From: Gracilibacillus salinarum | Lineage (GTDB): Bacteria; Bacillota; Bacilli; Bacillales; Amphibacillaceae | Assembly (NCBI RefSeq): GCF_022919575.1 | Contig: NZ_CP095071.1 | Location: 3,482,001 to 3,546,000 of the forward strand | Reading direction: 5' to 3' | Length of the DNA stretch: 64,000 bases | Part shown: positions 53,753 to 62,851 of the stretch, piece by piece | Layout: the number at the start of each line of letters is the position of its first letter | How positions within the stretch are numbered: the first letter of the stretch is position 1 | Program-made: the position numbers and the translations under genes | Notes under the pieces: model-generated | Database searches by the model: none | Told to the model about the DNA's origin: nothing | The model's input: the letters and a program-made list of their open reading frames with translations, nothing else

Positions 53753-54440
53753 GGTGTCTATTAGATAATTTTCGGAGTAAATTAAGTGGATTAACCATGG
53801 ATGACATGAAATCTTTATTTCTTTTCACTTCTGAAGAAATACTTGATGATTTAGGTTTAAATAACATGCCACTAGATACGAGACAAAAGTTACTTGCAGC
53901 TATCCCGGATCCATATCGGGACGAAGCACAAGCAATCTGGGAAAGAATTCATATAGATTCAGGTACCTGGAGACAATCCAAAGAAAAAATGTATGCCCTT
54001 AATACCGTTCAACAAGTAGTTTTGGAAAGTAAAAAGTTGATAATTCATTATGAACAGGCAGACGGAGAGCAAAAAAGAGGTTAATTGAACCATTAGGATT
54101 GGTAGTAAAAAAGGATAGATGGTACCTTGTTGCATCAAGAGATGGAGAGTTACGCAATTACAGGGTGTCTCGCATACACATGGCAAAAGTTGAAAAAGAG
54201 ACTTTTAGAAGGCCGCTTCCTTTCAATTTGGCAGCATACTGGGAACGATCAAAAGCAGAGTTCGTATAAAATTTACCGAAATATGATGTGCAAGTAGAAA
54301 TACATCTGGAAATAATAAAAAGATTTACATTTACAGCTAAGTTTGTCCAAGTTATAAAAACAGAGAAACCAAATGCAGATAAATGGATATCAGCAACTTT
54401 AAGATTTAACGATAAGCAAGAGGCTATAGAGTATATATAG
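53745..54440 (+). pseudogene. Decayed WYL-domain (YafY-type) transcriptional regulator
   Basis: The remnant starts within the middle region (GGWCLLDNFRSKLSGLTMDDMK), so its N-terminal helix-turn-helix is lost at the junction with the IS1380 remnant. A frameshift at an A-run near 54075 separates IIHYEQADGEQK from RLIEPLGLVVKKDRWYLVA, the WYL core. A TAA near 54268 interrupts KAEFV-NLPKYDVQVEI, and a TAG at 54438 ends the C-terminal domain. WYL proteins often regulate by binding nucleotides or other ligands; this one is dead. Confidence 0.85.
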
Positions 54441-54767
54441 GGATTCGCAAACAAAATAAAGGAAAGACCTTCCAGATAAAGTCTTGTCGTTAGCCATGTC
54501 TGTTATTGATTTTTATAATAATTAATAACAGATCTTTATTACCTTTGTAGTTGTGTGAGAGGAGATATTTCTTGTTCTCCGTAAAAGAGTGCAATATTTG
54601 CCTAAGTCTTCTCGATTTTTAACGACTTTATTGTTATTAGTTTTGATAGAAAAGAATGTAGGTTGATGGAAATTAAATAACTTTTTTTGAGCTCCGTTCA
54701 TTTTTCGAACGGTGTTATTTATGGCTGTAATATTAAATTCAAACAACTTTTTTGTCACTTTACAATA

Positions 54768-54798
54768 GGACCGGAGTGGTAATGCCTGGTTTTTCTTA
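54768..54798 (+). repeat. Right-end fragment of the structured repeat near alr
   Basis: CAATAGGACCGGAGTGGTAATGCC followed by TGGTTTTTC equals the outer right end of the structured element (GGACCGGGCGGGC-GCCCGGTTTTT in other copies). The rest of 54441-54968 holds no convincing gene. It marks the right edge of the 24-kb block. Confidence 0.65.
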
Positions 54799-54968
54799 TC
54801 AGAGAAGAAAGCATAAACCCGCCGCTCATACAAATTACATCATTTATGCCTGCATACTTTACTCGAATCACTGAGCTAAAAGTATGTCCTGACTATTTAA
54901 TCATATCCTTTTTCTATGAAATGCATTATAATGGAAGTCTCAATGCAATGAAAATGAGGAGCATCAAC

Positions 54969-56087
54969 ATGACCGAAAAATTTTATCGCGATTCCTGGGT
55001 AGAAGTAAATTTAGATCATATTATATATAATATAGAACAATTACGAAATAAACTGTATGATAAAACGGATATTTATGCGGTTGTAAAGGCAAATGCATAT
55101 GGACATGGTGACGTGGAAGTAGCAAATGCCGCTTTGCAAGGGGGAGCAACGAGGCTAGCTGTAGCAGTGTTAGATGAAGCATTGCGATTACGGGAAGCTG
55201 GTATAACTGCTCCTGTTTTGGTGATGGGTTACATTCGGCCGGAGGATGCGGCAGTTGCTGTGGATCATGATATTACGGTAACGTGCTATCAGCCAGCCTG
55301 GCTAGAAGCCGTACAAGGTTTAGAATTGCCAAACCCAATAAAGGTACATTTAAAATGGGATACAGGCATGGGACGTATCGGTGTTCGAAATGAAGAAGAG
55401 TTGGTGGACATTCTGCCATTAATGCAACATCCCAATGTGCATCTTGAAGCGATTTTCACACACTTTGCGACTGCAGATGAAATAGACCTTACTCATTTTG
55501 AAGCGCAATTAGAGCGCTTCGAAACGCTTCGTCGTGTTTTTCAACATCATTGGAAAGGGCATAAGGTATTATTTCATACCGGAAACAGCGCCGCGAGTAT
55601 GAGATTCCCTGAAAAGATGTTTGATTTTGTCCGGTTTGGTATCAGCATGTACGGATTATATCCTTCCAAGGACGTAAAAAAGGAAAAGCCTATTGATTTA
55701 CAACCTGCACTAGGCCTTCATAGTAAGTTAATACATGTGAAGAAAGTGGAGTCAGGAACACCAATTAGTTACGGAGCAACCTATATAACCGAAGAAGAAG
55801 AATGGATTGGAACAGTTCCGCTTGGTTATGCAGATGGTATTAATCGTCATTTGCAAGGTACAGATGTCCTCGTGAACGGGAAGCGCTGTGAGATTATCGG
55901 CCGCATTTGTATGGACCAATTCATGGTTCGGTTAGCTGGTCCGGCTCAATCAGGTGATCTGGTAACACTTATTGGTTCCCAAGGGGATGAAACCATTGAG
56001 ATCGATGAGTGGGCCAATCATTTAGAAACGATCAACTATGAAGTGGCTTGCATGATCAGTCACCGTGTTCCAAGAATATATCCTTAA
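54969..56087 (+). CDS. alr: Alanine racemase
   Basis: A PLP enzyme of 372 residues that interconverts L- and D-alanine for peptidoglycan. The PLP lysine is Lys40 in VVKANAYGHG, and ISYGATY holds the catalytic tyrosine of the second domain. GFVRFG-like DFVRFGISMYGLYP is the conserved substrate loop. ATG 54969 lies 7 bases after GAGGAG; upstream in-frame ATGs would extend into the intergenic region. Downstream ndoAI-ndoA and rsb genes keep the B. subtilis order. Confidence 0.95.
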   Translation: MTEKFYRDSWVEVNLDHIIYNIEQLRNKLYDKTDIYAVVKANAYGHGDVEVANAALQGGATRLAVAVLDEALRLREAGITAPVLVMGYIRPEDAAVAVDHDITVTCYQPAWLEAVQGLELPNPIKVHLKWDTGMGRIGVRNEEELVDILPLMQHPNVHLEAIFTHFATADEIDLTHFEAQLERFETLRRVFQHHWKGHKVLFHTGNSAASMRFPEKMFDFVRFGISMYGLYPSKDVKKEKPIDLQPALGLHSKLIHVKKVESGTPISYGATYITEEEEWIGTVPLGYADGINRHLQGTDVLVNGKRCEIIGRICMDQFMVRLAGPAQSGDLVTLIGSQGDETIEIDEWANHLETINYEVACMISHRVPRIYP

Positions 56088-56269
56088 AAAATTGCTATAC
56101 TAGTAAGATGTACATGATAATTCCTTGAATTGCCGGGAATAATGAAAAATATATTGTAGAAAAAAATGATAAATTATCAAAAACCCCTTTGCAATGCCGG
56201 TTTCATAATGGTATGATAATATTGGATTATCATAAAAAGGCTTGTCAATGTTGGTGGAGGTGTATGGTT

Positions 56270-56545
56270 TTGTCTGAAGACTTGCAAGAAGTTGCTGTGA
56301 GATTACCTAAAAACCTGCTGAATGAGGTGGACGGCTTGATGAAAAGCGAAGATAGCAATTTAAGTGATTTTATTTGCCAAGCAACCAGAACGTATTTGCG
56401 TGAAACAAAAAAACGTCATATTCAAGAATCCATGCAAAGAGGATATATGGAAATGGCGAAAATTAATTTGAATATTGCTTCGGAAGCTTTTCAGGCGGAA
56501 GAGGAGGCAGAAAACACCCTTGAGCGCTTAGTGAGCGGGGTGTAG
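56270..56545 (+). CDS. ndoAI: Antitoxin EndoAI (MazE-type)
   Basis: A ribbon-helix-helix antitoxin of 91 residues that neutralises the MazF-type endoribonuclease encoded 3 bases downstream. The N-terminal VRLPKNLLNEVDGLM with SDFICQATRTYL forms the DNA-binding dimer. The C-terminal RRGYMEMAKINLNIASEA-like stretch and ERLVSGV tail wrap the toxin. TTG 56270 is chosen because GGAGGTG is 7 bases before it and MSEDLQE then resembles B. subtilis EndoAI; ATG 56264 nearly touches that site. Confidence 0.9.
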   Translation: MSEDLQEVAVRLPKNLLNEVDGLMKSEDSNLSDFICQATRTYLRETKKRHIQESMQRGYMEMAKINLNIASEAFQAEEEAENTLERLVSGV

Positions 56546-56548
56546 GTC

Positions 56549-56899
56549 TTGATTGTGAAAAGAGGCGACGTATATTTCGCCGATCTTTCCCCTGTCGTGG
56601 GGTCCGAGCAAGGCGGAGTGCGTCCCGTATTAGTATTACAAAATGATATTGGTAACCGTTTTAGTCCAACTGTTATTGTAGCAGCAATCACAGCTCAAAT
56701 TCAAAAGGCGAAATTACCGACACATGTCGAAATAGATGCAGAAAAATACGGTTTTGAGCGTAATTCAGTTATTTTATTAGAACAAATCCGTACAATCGAC
56801 AAACAGAGATTAACTGATAAAATAACTCAATTAGACAGTAACATGATGGAACGTATTGATAGAGGATTAGAAATTAGTTTAGGGTTAACTGATTTCTAA
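56549..56899 (+). CDS. ndoA: mRNA interferase EndoA (MazF-type toxin)
   Basis: A ribosome-independent RNase of 116 residues that cuts U-rich sites (UACAU in B. subtilis). The sequence [27 protein letters not shown] and [16 protein letters not shown] is almost the same as B. subtilis NdoA. Length and catalytic Arg/Thr positions are conserved. The start is TTG at 56549, three bases after the antitoxin stop, a coupled toxin-antitoxin pair. A strong terminator follows. Confidence 0.95.
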   Translation: MIVKRGDVYFADLSPVVGSEQGGVRPVLVLQNDIGNRFSPTVIVAAITAQIQKAKLPTHVEIDAEKYGFERNSVILLEQIRTIDKQRLTDKITQLDSNMMERIDRGLEISLGLTDF

Positions 56900-56913
56900 T
56901 CCTCTATCTTCCA

Positions 56914-56954
56914 AACACCCTTGCTTTTTTTCGTAAAAGGCAAGGGTGTTTTTA
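56914..56954 (+). terminator. Terminator of the ndoAI-ndoA pair
   Basis: AAACACCCTTGC pairs with GCAAGGGTGTTT, with TTTTTT in the loop and TTTTT after the stem. Confidence 0.9.
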
Positions 56955-57066
56955 GGGAGAAAAAGAAAAAATGCATGATTCTGTCGGAATAGAATTATAT
57001 TAATCGTAAAAATCATTTTTTTGTTGTAAAATGTTTATATCAATCATGATAGCGGAGGTAAAGATA

Positions 57067-57930
57067 ATGCCAGAAACATTACGTAGAATAGTTATTGAAA
57101 ACAGTGATGTTATTTCAAATAATTGGTTAGAGGAATTGACGGAAAAGCGTAAGTCGGATTACACGTCTAATATTTCGGATAGCTTGTATCATTCCACGAA
57201 TCAAGAGTTCATTAATGTTATTTTTGCCAGTATCAATCGTCAATGGGATACAGGAGAAATGGATGAATTCGCAGAAAGACTCATTAACCTGGGTTGGCCG
57301 TTGAGTTATATAACAGACGGCTTACAAACGTTTAGAAGAGTAACGATCGAATTCATTTTACATCAATCAGATAAAGTAGATACGTATGAATTCTCTCGCA
57401 TTTTGAAAATAGTAGAAGATTGGGTGGAACCCATTATCAATCAACTCGTCAATCAATATTCCGGCAGCTGGGAACATACCGTTTCTTTACAGAGAATGGC
57501 ATTGCAAGAATTAAGCGCGCCACTGATTCCGGTGATGGAGAATGTTACTGTTATGCCGTTAATTGGTACCATTGATACAGAACGTGCCAAACTAATTATG
57601 GAGAATTTATTGGAAGGTGTCATGAAACACAATGCAGAAGTGGTACTGATCGATATTACTGGTGTACCTGTAGTAGATACTATGGTAGCACATCATATTA
57701 TTCAGGCAGCTGAGGCTGTGCGTTTAATTGGTGCAACATGTATTCTTGTAGGTATACGTCCGGAAATTGCACAAACAATTGTGAACTTAGGTATTGACCT
57801 TAGCAAATTTCCAACGAAGAGTACATTGCGAAAAGGATTTAACACGGCTCTTAAGTTAACAAACCGAGAAATAGTAGAAGTGGAAAATACAAATGAAGAT
57901 ATAACAAAGATATTGGACTCATTAAAATAG
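57067..57930 (+). CDS. rsbRA: Stressosome co-antagonist RsbRA
   Basis: A 287-residue stressosome subunit. The N-terminal non-haem globin-like sensor domain (about 1-150) projects from the complex, and the C-terminal STAS domain (about 160-275) forms the core. Phosphorylation sites correspond to Thr171 (GTIDTERAK) and Thr205 (PVVDTMVA), which fall at the B. subtilis numbers. ATG 57067 follows GGAGGT by 8 bases. rsbS follows by 13 bases, so this gene opens the rsbRST operon that perceives environmental stress. Confidence 0.93.
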   Translation: MPETLRRIVIENSDVISNNWLEELTEKRKSDYTSNISDSLYHSTNQEFINVIFASINRQWDTGEMDEFAERLINLGWPLSYITDGLQTFRRVTIEFILHQSDKVDTYEFSRILKIVEDWVEPIINQLVNQYSGSWEHTVSLQRMALQELSAPLIPVMENVTVMPLIGTIDTERAKLIMENLLEGVMKHNAEVVLIDITGVPVVDTMVAHHIIQAAEAVRLIGATCILVGIRPEIAQTIVNLGIDLSKFPTKSTLRKGFNTALKLTNREIVEVENTNEDITKILDSLK

Positions 57931-57943
57931 GGGAGGTGTTGTT

Positions 57944-58300
57944 ATGAGAATACCAATATTAAAATTACAAAATTATTTATTGGTATCCATTCAAATCGAT
58001 TTAGATGATCAAACAGCAATAGACTTTCAGGAAGACCTGCTTAGCAAGATTCATAAGAGCGGTGCGACAGGTGTGGTGATCGATTTGACTTCTGTTGATA
58101 TCATCGACTCTTTTATTGCGAAAGTATTAGGGGATGTAGTATCCATGTCAGATTTAATGGGAGCGAAAGTAGTACTGACTGGAATACAGCCAGCTGTTGC
58201 GATGACTTTAATTGATCTTGGAATACATTTGCAAAACGTACCGACAGCACTTGATTTAGAGCAGGGGTTAATTAAACTTCGCCAGGAACTGGAGGAGTGA
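57944..58300 (+). CDS. rsbS: Stressosome scaffold/antagonist RsbS
   Basis: A single STAS domain of 118 residues that holds RsbT in the stressosome. The phosphorylation serine is Ser56 in DIIDSFIAK, equivalent to Ser59 of B. subtilis. GGGGAGGTG lies before the ATG. The stop is within a few bases of the rsbT start (GGAGGAGTGATGATG), giving tight coupling. Confidence 0.94.
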   Translation: MRIPILKLQNYLLVSIQIDLDDQTAIDFQEDLLSKIHKSGATGVVIDLTSVDIIDSFIAKVLGDVVSMSDLMGAKVVLTGIQPAVAMTLIDLGIHLQNVPTALDLEQGLIKLRQELEE

Positions 58301-58302
58301 TG

Positions 58303-58704
58303 ATGATAACAAAACCAAGTGTGCAAATAAATAAAGAATGGGATATTGTTGGAGCTAGGCAAATGGGAAGAGAATTAGCCAAAGAATTAGGGTTTGGAAC
58401 GGTTGATCAAGCCAGAATTGCCACTGCTATCTCAGAACTCGCGAGGAATATCTATTTGTATGCCCAAAAAGGTCAAGTGACATATGAAGTAATTGAAGAA
58501 ATGAACAAAAAAGGCATCAAAATTGTTGCCTCAGATAAAGGTCCAGGAATCAAAGATCTAAGTAAAGTAATGGAGGATGGTTTTTCCACTTCCGGAGGAC
58601 TAGGGGCAGGATTGCCTGGCGTCAAACGGTTGATGGACTATTTTGATATTGTCTCTGAACCGGAAAAAGGAACAACTATAACTACGATCAAGTGGGTTCG
58701 TTAG
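58303..58704 (+). CDS. rsbT: Serine kinase / switch protein RsbT
   Basis: A GHKL-type serine/threonine kinase of 133 residues that phosphorylates RsbRA and RsbS and, once free, activates the RsbU phosphatase. Motifs are ISELARNIYLYA (N box), DKGPGI (G1) and GGLGAGLPG (G2). ATG 58303 sits 7 bases after GGAGG; the overlapping GTG 58297 and ATG 58300 are too close to that site. It is part of rsbRST-U. Confidence 0.93.
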   Translation: MITKPSVQINKEWDIVGARQMGRELAKELGFGTVDQARIATAISELARNIYLYAQKGQVTYEVIEEMNKKGIKIVASDKGPGIKDLSKVMEDGFSTSGGLGAGLPGVKRLMDYFDIVSEPEKGTTITTIKWVR

Positions 58705-58798
58705 TGCAGACTGTATAAAGTGGTACGATGTTTCATACTCCTATACCTTAGTGATTGTAGTTTCCAATTTGCACGATTAGTAGATAGGAGGTAAGGAG

Positions 58799-59803
58799 AT
58801 GGCGCCTTATAAATTTGATATTGATAACTACATGAAATTATTGAAAAAATATATATCTTCCCAAGACGAAACGTCCTTATATCAAGCAGAATTATTTAGT
58901 AAATCATCGATGCAACATCAAATTTCACCAGAAGAAATTATCAATGTGCATATTCAAGCACTACAAGCGCTGTATCCGGATTTACCTGAAGAAATTGATT
59001 CTTCTATGAATTTCTTGTTGGAAATGATGATATCCTATGGGTTAGCCTATCAGGAATTTCAAACACTAAGGGAGAAACAAGGGGAATTGGAGTCTGAGAT
59101 TGCAGTAGCTGCCAACATGCAACAAACGTTACTGACAACTACGAAACCAGTCGTTCCAGGATTAGACATAGGAGCTATTAGTGTTCCTGCCAATCAAATG
59201 AATGGTGATTATCATCATTTCGTTACGGATGAATCGAATAATATCGGGATTGCTATTGCCGATGTAATTGGTAAAGGTATTCCGGCTGCATTAGCCATGT
59301 CAATGATTAAGTACTCGCTGGACAGTTTTCCAGATACGATGCGCAACCCAAGTGTCATCTTAGAGAATCTGAACCGTGTTGTGGAACGTAACGTCGATAC
59401 GAGTATGTTTATCACAATGTTCTATGGGTTATATGACACCAATACCGATACATTTCAATTTTCATCAGCAGGACATGAACCTGGCTTTTATTACTGCGCG
59501 GAGTCTGACCGTTTTTATGAAATCAGTACAAAGGGTCTGGTGCTAGGTGTATCTGACCAAGCCATTTACCAGCAATCAGAAATGAAAATGAATCCTGGCG
59601 ATATGGTTATACTATTAACGGACGGAGTAACCGAATGCCGACTAGGAGATGACTTTATTGAAGCGGATGAAATGTTGGAAGTGATTCGTAAGTATATGCA
59701 TTTGCCAGCCCAAGAAGCAGTTGATGCTGTATACCGACACTTCGAACGTTTGCAGGATTTTCAGCTGAGAGATGATTTTACATTGATTTTCCTAAAAAAA
59801 TAA
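58799..59803 (+). CDS. rsbU: Environmental-stress phosphatase RsbU
   Basis: A PPM-type phosphatase of 334 residues. The N-terminal helical domain (about 1-85) binds RsbT. A linker coiled coil leads to the phosphatase domain (about 120-334) with NGDYHHF, ADVIGKGIPAALAMS, LTDGVTEC and LRDDFTLI, whose acidic residues bind Mn. It dephosphorylates RsbV, leading to SigB release. AGGTAAGGAG ends just before ATG 58799. 94 bases without a gene separate it from rsbT. Confidence 0.93.
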   Translation: MAPYKFDIDNYMKLLKKYISSQDETSLYQAELFSKSSMQHQISPEEIINVHIQALQALYPDLPEEIDSSMNFLLEMMISYGLAYQEFQTLREKQGELESEIAVAANMQQTLLTTTKPVVPGLDIGAISVPANQMNGDYHHFVTDESNNIGIAIADVIGKGIPAALAMSMIKYSLDSFPDTMRNPSVILENLNRVVERNVDTSMFITMFYGLYDTNTDTFQFSSAGHEPGFYYCAESDRFYEISTKGLVLGVSDQAIYQQSEMKMNPGDMVILLTDGVTECRLGDDFIEADEMLEVIRKYMHLPAQEAVDAVYRHFERLQDFQLRDDFTLIFLKK

Positions 59804-59829
59804 GTTTAGTTCTTCATCAGAAGGGGTAT
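59804..59829 (+). promoter_or_regulatory. SigB-type promoter of rsbV-rsbW-sigB-rsbX
   Basis: GTTTAG (59804-59809) and GGGTAT (59824-59829) with a 14-base spacer match the SigB consensus GTTTaa-N13-15-GGGTAT. The position, just after rsbU and before rsbV, is the same as the autoregulatory promoter in B. subtilis. Confidence 0.85.
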
Positions 59830-59922
59830 CAAACTAACTAGACACACAACAAACCAATATTGATTTTGTAATATAATTGTAATTCGGAGCGAAGTTCAGC
59901 AGGACGACAGGAGGTAACTGAT

Positions 59923-60252
59923 TTGAACTTAAATATAGATCTAGTAGATAAGAATGAAGCGCAGGAAGTGGTTTTGTCAGGTGAGATTGATGCCTACACA
60001 GCGCCTAAATTAAAAGAAGCATTATTACCGTTAACGAAGCACGAAGGTAATAAAATCATCGTTGATTTAGAAAATGTAAACTATATGGACAGTACTGGAC
60101 TAGGCGTGTTTATCAGTGCGCTGAAATCAACAAAAGAACATAACAGTGAAATGAGACTTGTAGCGTTGCAGGAGCGAGTTCGTAGACTATTTGATATTAC
60201 GGGGTTAGATGGAATTATCAACATCGACTCAACGGTGCGAGGTGGAAATTAA
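59923..60252 (+). CDS. rsbV: Anti-anti-sigma factor RsbV
   Basis: A STAS-domain protein of 109 residues that, when unphosphorylated, captures RsbW. The phosphorylation serine is Ser57 in NYMDSTGLGV. The start is TTG at 59923 after AGGAGGTAACTGA. rsbW begins right after the stop codon, so the two are coupled. Expression is likely boosted by the SigB-type promoter 93 bases upstream. Confidence 0.94.
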   Translation: MNLNIDLVDKNEAQEVVLSGEIDAYTAPKLKEALLPLTKHEGNKIIVDLENVNYMDSTGLGVFISALKSTKEHNSEMRLVALQERVRRLFDITGLDGIINIDSTVRGGN

Positions 60253-60729
60253 ATGGAACCTTTTGACTTCATTGAAATGAAAGTCCCGGCAAAAGCAGAA
60301 TATGTAGGGGTTATCAGATTAAGTACTTCTGGAATAGCCAATCGCATGGGGTTTTCATACGAAGAGATTGAAGATTTGAAAGTAGCAGTGTCTGAGGCAA
60401 TGTCAAACGCAACGGAACATGCCTATGAGAATAAAGATGGTGGAGAAGTAACTATCGGATTCGGCCTGTATCAGGACCGTTTAGAAGTAATGGTAGCCGA
60501 CAGGGGCGGCAGTTTTGATTTGAAAAAGGTAAAGAAAGAATTAGGACCATTTGTGAACAATGAATCAATTGAAGATTTGCGAGAAGGGGGCTTTGGCCTA
60601 TTCTTAATCGAAGCACTGATGGACAAAGTTGAAATCAAGAACGATTATGGTGTGATCGTGCTTATGACTAAATACCTCCATGAAAATGAGGTGGATATTA
60701 ATGACGACCAAATCACGACCTCACAATAA
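60253..60729 (+). CDS. rsbW: Anti-sigma-B factor, serine kinase RsbW
   Basis: A GHKL kinase of 158 residues that binds SigB and phosphorylates RsbV. It has VSEAMSNATEHAY (N box), DRGGSFD (G1) and EGGFGLFLIEALMD (G2). It starts at the base following the rsbV stop and overlaps the sigB start by 29 bases, a Bacillus-like arrangement keeping the ratio of sigma and anti-sigma fixed. Confidence 0.94.
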   Translation: MEPFDFIEMKVPAKAEYVGVIRLSTSGIANRMGFSYEEIEDLKVAVSEAMSNATEHAYENKDGGEVTIGFGLYQDRLEVMVADRGGSFDLKKVKKELGPFVNNESIEDLREGGFGLFLIEALMDKVEIKNDYGVIVLMTKYLHENEVDINDDQITTSQ

Positions 60730-61492
60730 TCAAGAGGATGAAGTGTACGAGTGGATTCGCACCTTCCAAAAAGATCCAGATAATCAATTGATTCAAGAGA
60801 AAATTGTTCTAACTTATCAAAAGCTCGTGAAATCATTAGCAAGAAAGTACGCGAAGAATGAAATGATTTATGAGGATCTTGAACAAGTAGGAATGCTCGG
60901 ATTATTAGCTGCGATCAGAAGATATGATCCGGATGTTGGAAAGTCATTTGAATCTTTCGCCATTCCAACAATCATCGGTGAAATTAAGCGATTCATCCGT
61001 GATAAGACATGGAGTGTCCATGTACCGAGAAGAATCAAAGAACTTGGCCCAAAAATCAAAAAGGCGACAGAAGTGCTAACCACCGATAACCAAAAGTCAC
61101 CATCTATTAAAGAGATTGCTGAATATCTCGAGGTTTCAGAAGAAGAAGTACTGGAAACGATGGAAATGAGCCAGAGCTATAATGCTTTATCAGTGGACCG
61201 GAAAATTGAAGCAGATGCTGATGGCAGTGAAGTGTCGATCCTTGACTTAATTGGTAATCAGGACCAAGGGTTTGAAGATGTAGACCGTCAATTATTATTA
61301 GAAAAAATCATGCCGATTTTAAATGAACGGGAGCAAATCATTCTTAAATATACGTATTTTGAAAACAAGAGTCAGAAAGAAACGGGTGAAGTTCTAGGTA
61401 TTTCGCAAATGCACGTATCCAGAATTCAGCGTCATGCCCTGAAAAAACTAAGAGAAGCATTGCTGGCAGAGAATATGGAGGCTATGCGTTAA
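60701..61492 (+). CDS. sigB: General stress sigma factor SigB
   Basis: A group-3 sigma factor of 263 residues that directs RNA polymerase to stress promoters. Region 2 includes YEDLEQVGMLGLLAAIRRYDP and FESFAIPTIIGEIKRFIRDKTW, region 3 follows, and region 4 has LNEREQIILKYTYF with SQKETGEVLGISQMHVSRIQ as helix-turn-helix. ATG 60701, inside rsbW, has GAGGTGGAT about 4 bases before. It shares one base with rsbX (TAATG). Confidence 0.95.
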   Translation: MTTKSRPHNNQEDEVYEWIRTFQKDPDNQLIQEKIVLTYQKLVKSLARKYAKNEMIYEDLEQVGMLGLLAAIRRYDPDVGKSFESFAIPTIIGEIKRFIRDKTWSVHVPRRIKELGPKIKKATEVLTTDNQKSPSIKEIAEYLEVSEEEVLETMEMSQSYNALSVDRKIEADADGSEVSILDLIGNQDQGFEDVDRQLLLEKIMPILNEREQIILKYTYFENKSQKETGEVLGISQMHVSRIQRHALKKLREALLAENMEAMR

Positions 61493-62100
61493 TGCAAAAA
61501 GAAGGTCGCGTAGAAGTATCGGTATATCAAAAAGCGAAAAAAGGTAACTACTATTGCGGTGACAGTTATTTTTATCATGAAGCCGATAATAAATTTATTT
61601 GTGCATTAGCGGATGGGCTCGGTAGCGGAGAATTTGCCAAGGAATCTTCTCAAATAGTAATGGATGTTATAAAGGAAAACACAACTGACTCGGTAGCGTC
61701 TATTATGAAGAAAAGTAATAAGAAATTAGTCGGTAAACGCGGGGTTGTTCTAGGGATTTTGCAGATCGACCTGCAGGATAAACAATATGCCTATTCATCC
61801 ATTGGTAATATAGGTTTACTAACGGTTACATCTGACTCAACCAAGAAACGTAATATTCCCCAAGCCGGTTATTTGAGTGGCTTTGACCGTCCATTCAAAA
61901 TAATGACGGACGATATCGAAGAGAACATGATTTTCATCATGTTCTCAGACGGAGTAACATCGAAGGAAATATCCAACAGCTATTTCCATAACCGAGAAGT
62001 AGAACAAATAACGGATACTTTTTCCTACCAGTATAAGCACAACGTGGAAGACGATGATACAACTCTAATAGCAATGAAGTATAAGGAGGGACCTCAATGA
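61492..62100 (+). CDS. rsbX: Feedback phosphatase RsbX
   Basis: A PPM-type phosphatase of 202 residues that dephosphorylates RsbS and RsbRA and resets the stressosome. Visible are CGDSYFYHE, LADGLGSGEFAKESS, SSIGNIGL and MFSDGVTS, the metal-binding acidic positions. It starts by a one-base overlap with sigB. A terminator overlaps its final codons. The order rsbV-rsbW-sigB-rsbX is complete. Confidence 0.92.
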   Translation: MQKEGRVEVSVYQKAKKGNYYCGDSYFYHEADNKFICALADGLGSGEFAKESSQIVMDVIKENTTDSVASIMKKSNKKLVGKRGVVLGILQIDLQDKQYAYSSIGNIGLLTVTSDSTKKRNIPQAGYLSGFDRPFKIMTDDIEENMIFIMFSDGVTSKEISNSYFHNREVEQITDTFSYQYKHNVEDDDTTLIAMKYKEGPQ

Positions 62101-62116
62101 CAAGAGGTTCCTTTTC
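62089..62116 (+). terminator. Terminator of the sigB operon
   Basis: GGACCTC pairs with GAGGTTCC around AATGACAA, followed by TTTTCTT. The left arm lies in the last codons of rsbX. Confidence 0.8.
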
Positions 62117-62227
62117 TTATATACAATAGGAAAATAGCCGGGCTCAATGCCGGATATTTCTAATCATTCAATAAAGTATGGAAGTGCAGTCATGGCAGCA
62201 ACATGTTGAATTGAAGTAGAGAGAGTT

Positions 62228-62640
62228 CCTATAACATGGATTATGTCAACTAGCGGCTTAGTGGTGATTTTGAAATATTGTGTGTGGTATGATACCGCTC
62301 CGGCCAACCACTTCAGCGCCTGCCTGTCCCGCGGGAGTCTACGTGGTTGGCCTCCACTGATTTATTGCTCTACAATTTATGCAATAGCTAGGATATGAAG
62401 CGCTATCTGCAAGATTCACACCTTAATTGATGAATTATATTGCCTAGCACCACTGCTTCTAGCTGTTCCAATCGTTGTGGTACTTTCCATTAGCGTAGGA
62501 AATAGACGGAGACTCCCGTGGAATCAGCGCGAGCTGAAGATCCACTTAGGAAAGAAAAGAATTTTCTTTCCTAAGTTAGCTGAAGCCGTGCCCACAGGAC
62601 GCGGAGCCTATTTCCGGAGCTTTGCTAAGCAGATAAAAAG
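62228..62640 (+). repeat. Structured intergenic repeat, copy H
   Basis: The left terminal repeat (CCTATAACATGGATTATG at 62228) is present; the right one is lost. Module 1 has collapsed to a short hairpin, GGCCAACCAC...GTGGTTGGCC (about 62301-62352). Module 2 is complete with its 33-base apical hairpin at 62544-62576. The left outer flank (GCCGGGC...GCCGGAT and CAATAAAGTATGG) and a right outer terminator-like GGACCGGGCGG...CGGTTTTT (about 62687-62710) match the other copies. It lies between rsbX and tex. Confidence 0.82.
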
Positions 62641-62851
62641 TATCAAAATGACCATTTTGCAGTACAGCCTTACAATTGTGTAGAAGGACCGGGCGGCTTA
62701 GTTCGGTTTTTAAATTTTATAACAATGGAAAGAACGAGACTGTAGAAGCGTCAATTGGCTGGCTATTTCGAGTTTGTGGATCACATAGCCTTTTCTTCTT
62801 TTTCTTTTTTTTGTTAAAATATAGATGGCAAATAGTGAAGGAGGAAACGCA

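Noticed and set aside
54522..54833. 103-codon minus-strand frame upstream of alr
   Set aside because: No recognisable domain, biased AT-rich composition, no clear ribosome site, and it covers a repeat-end fragment.
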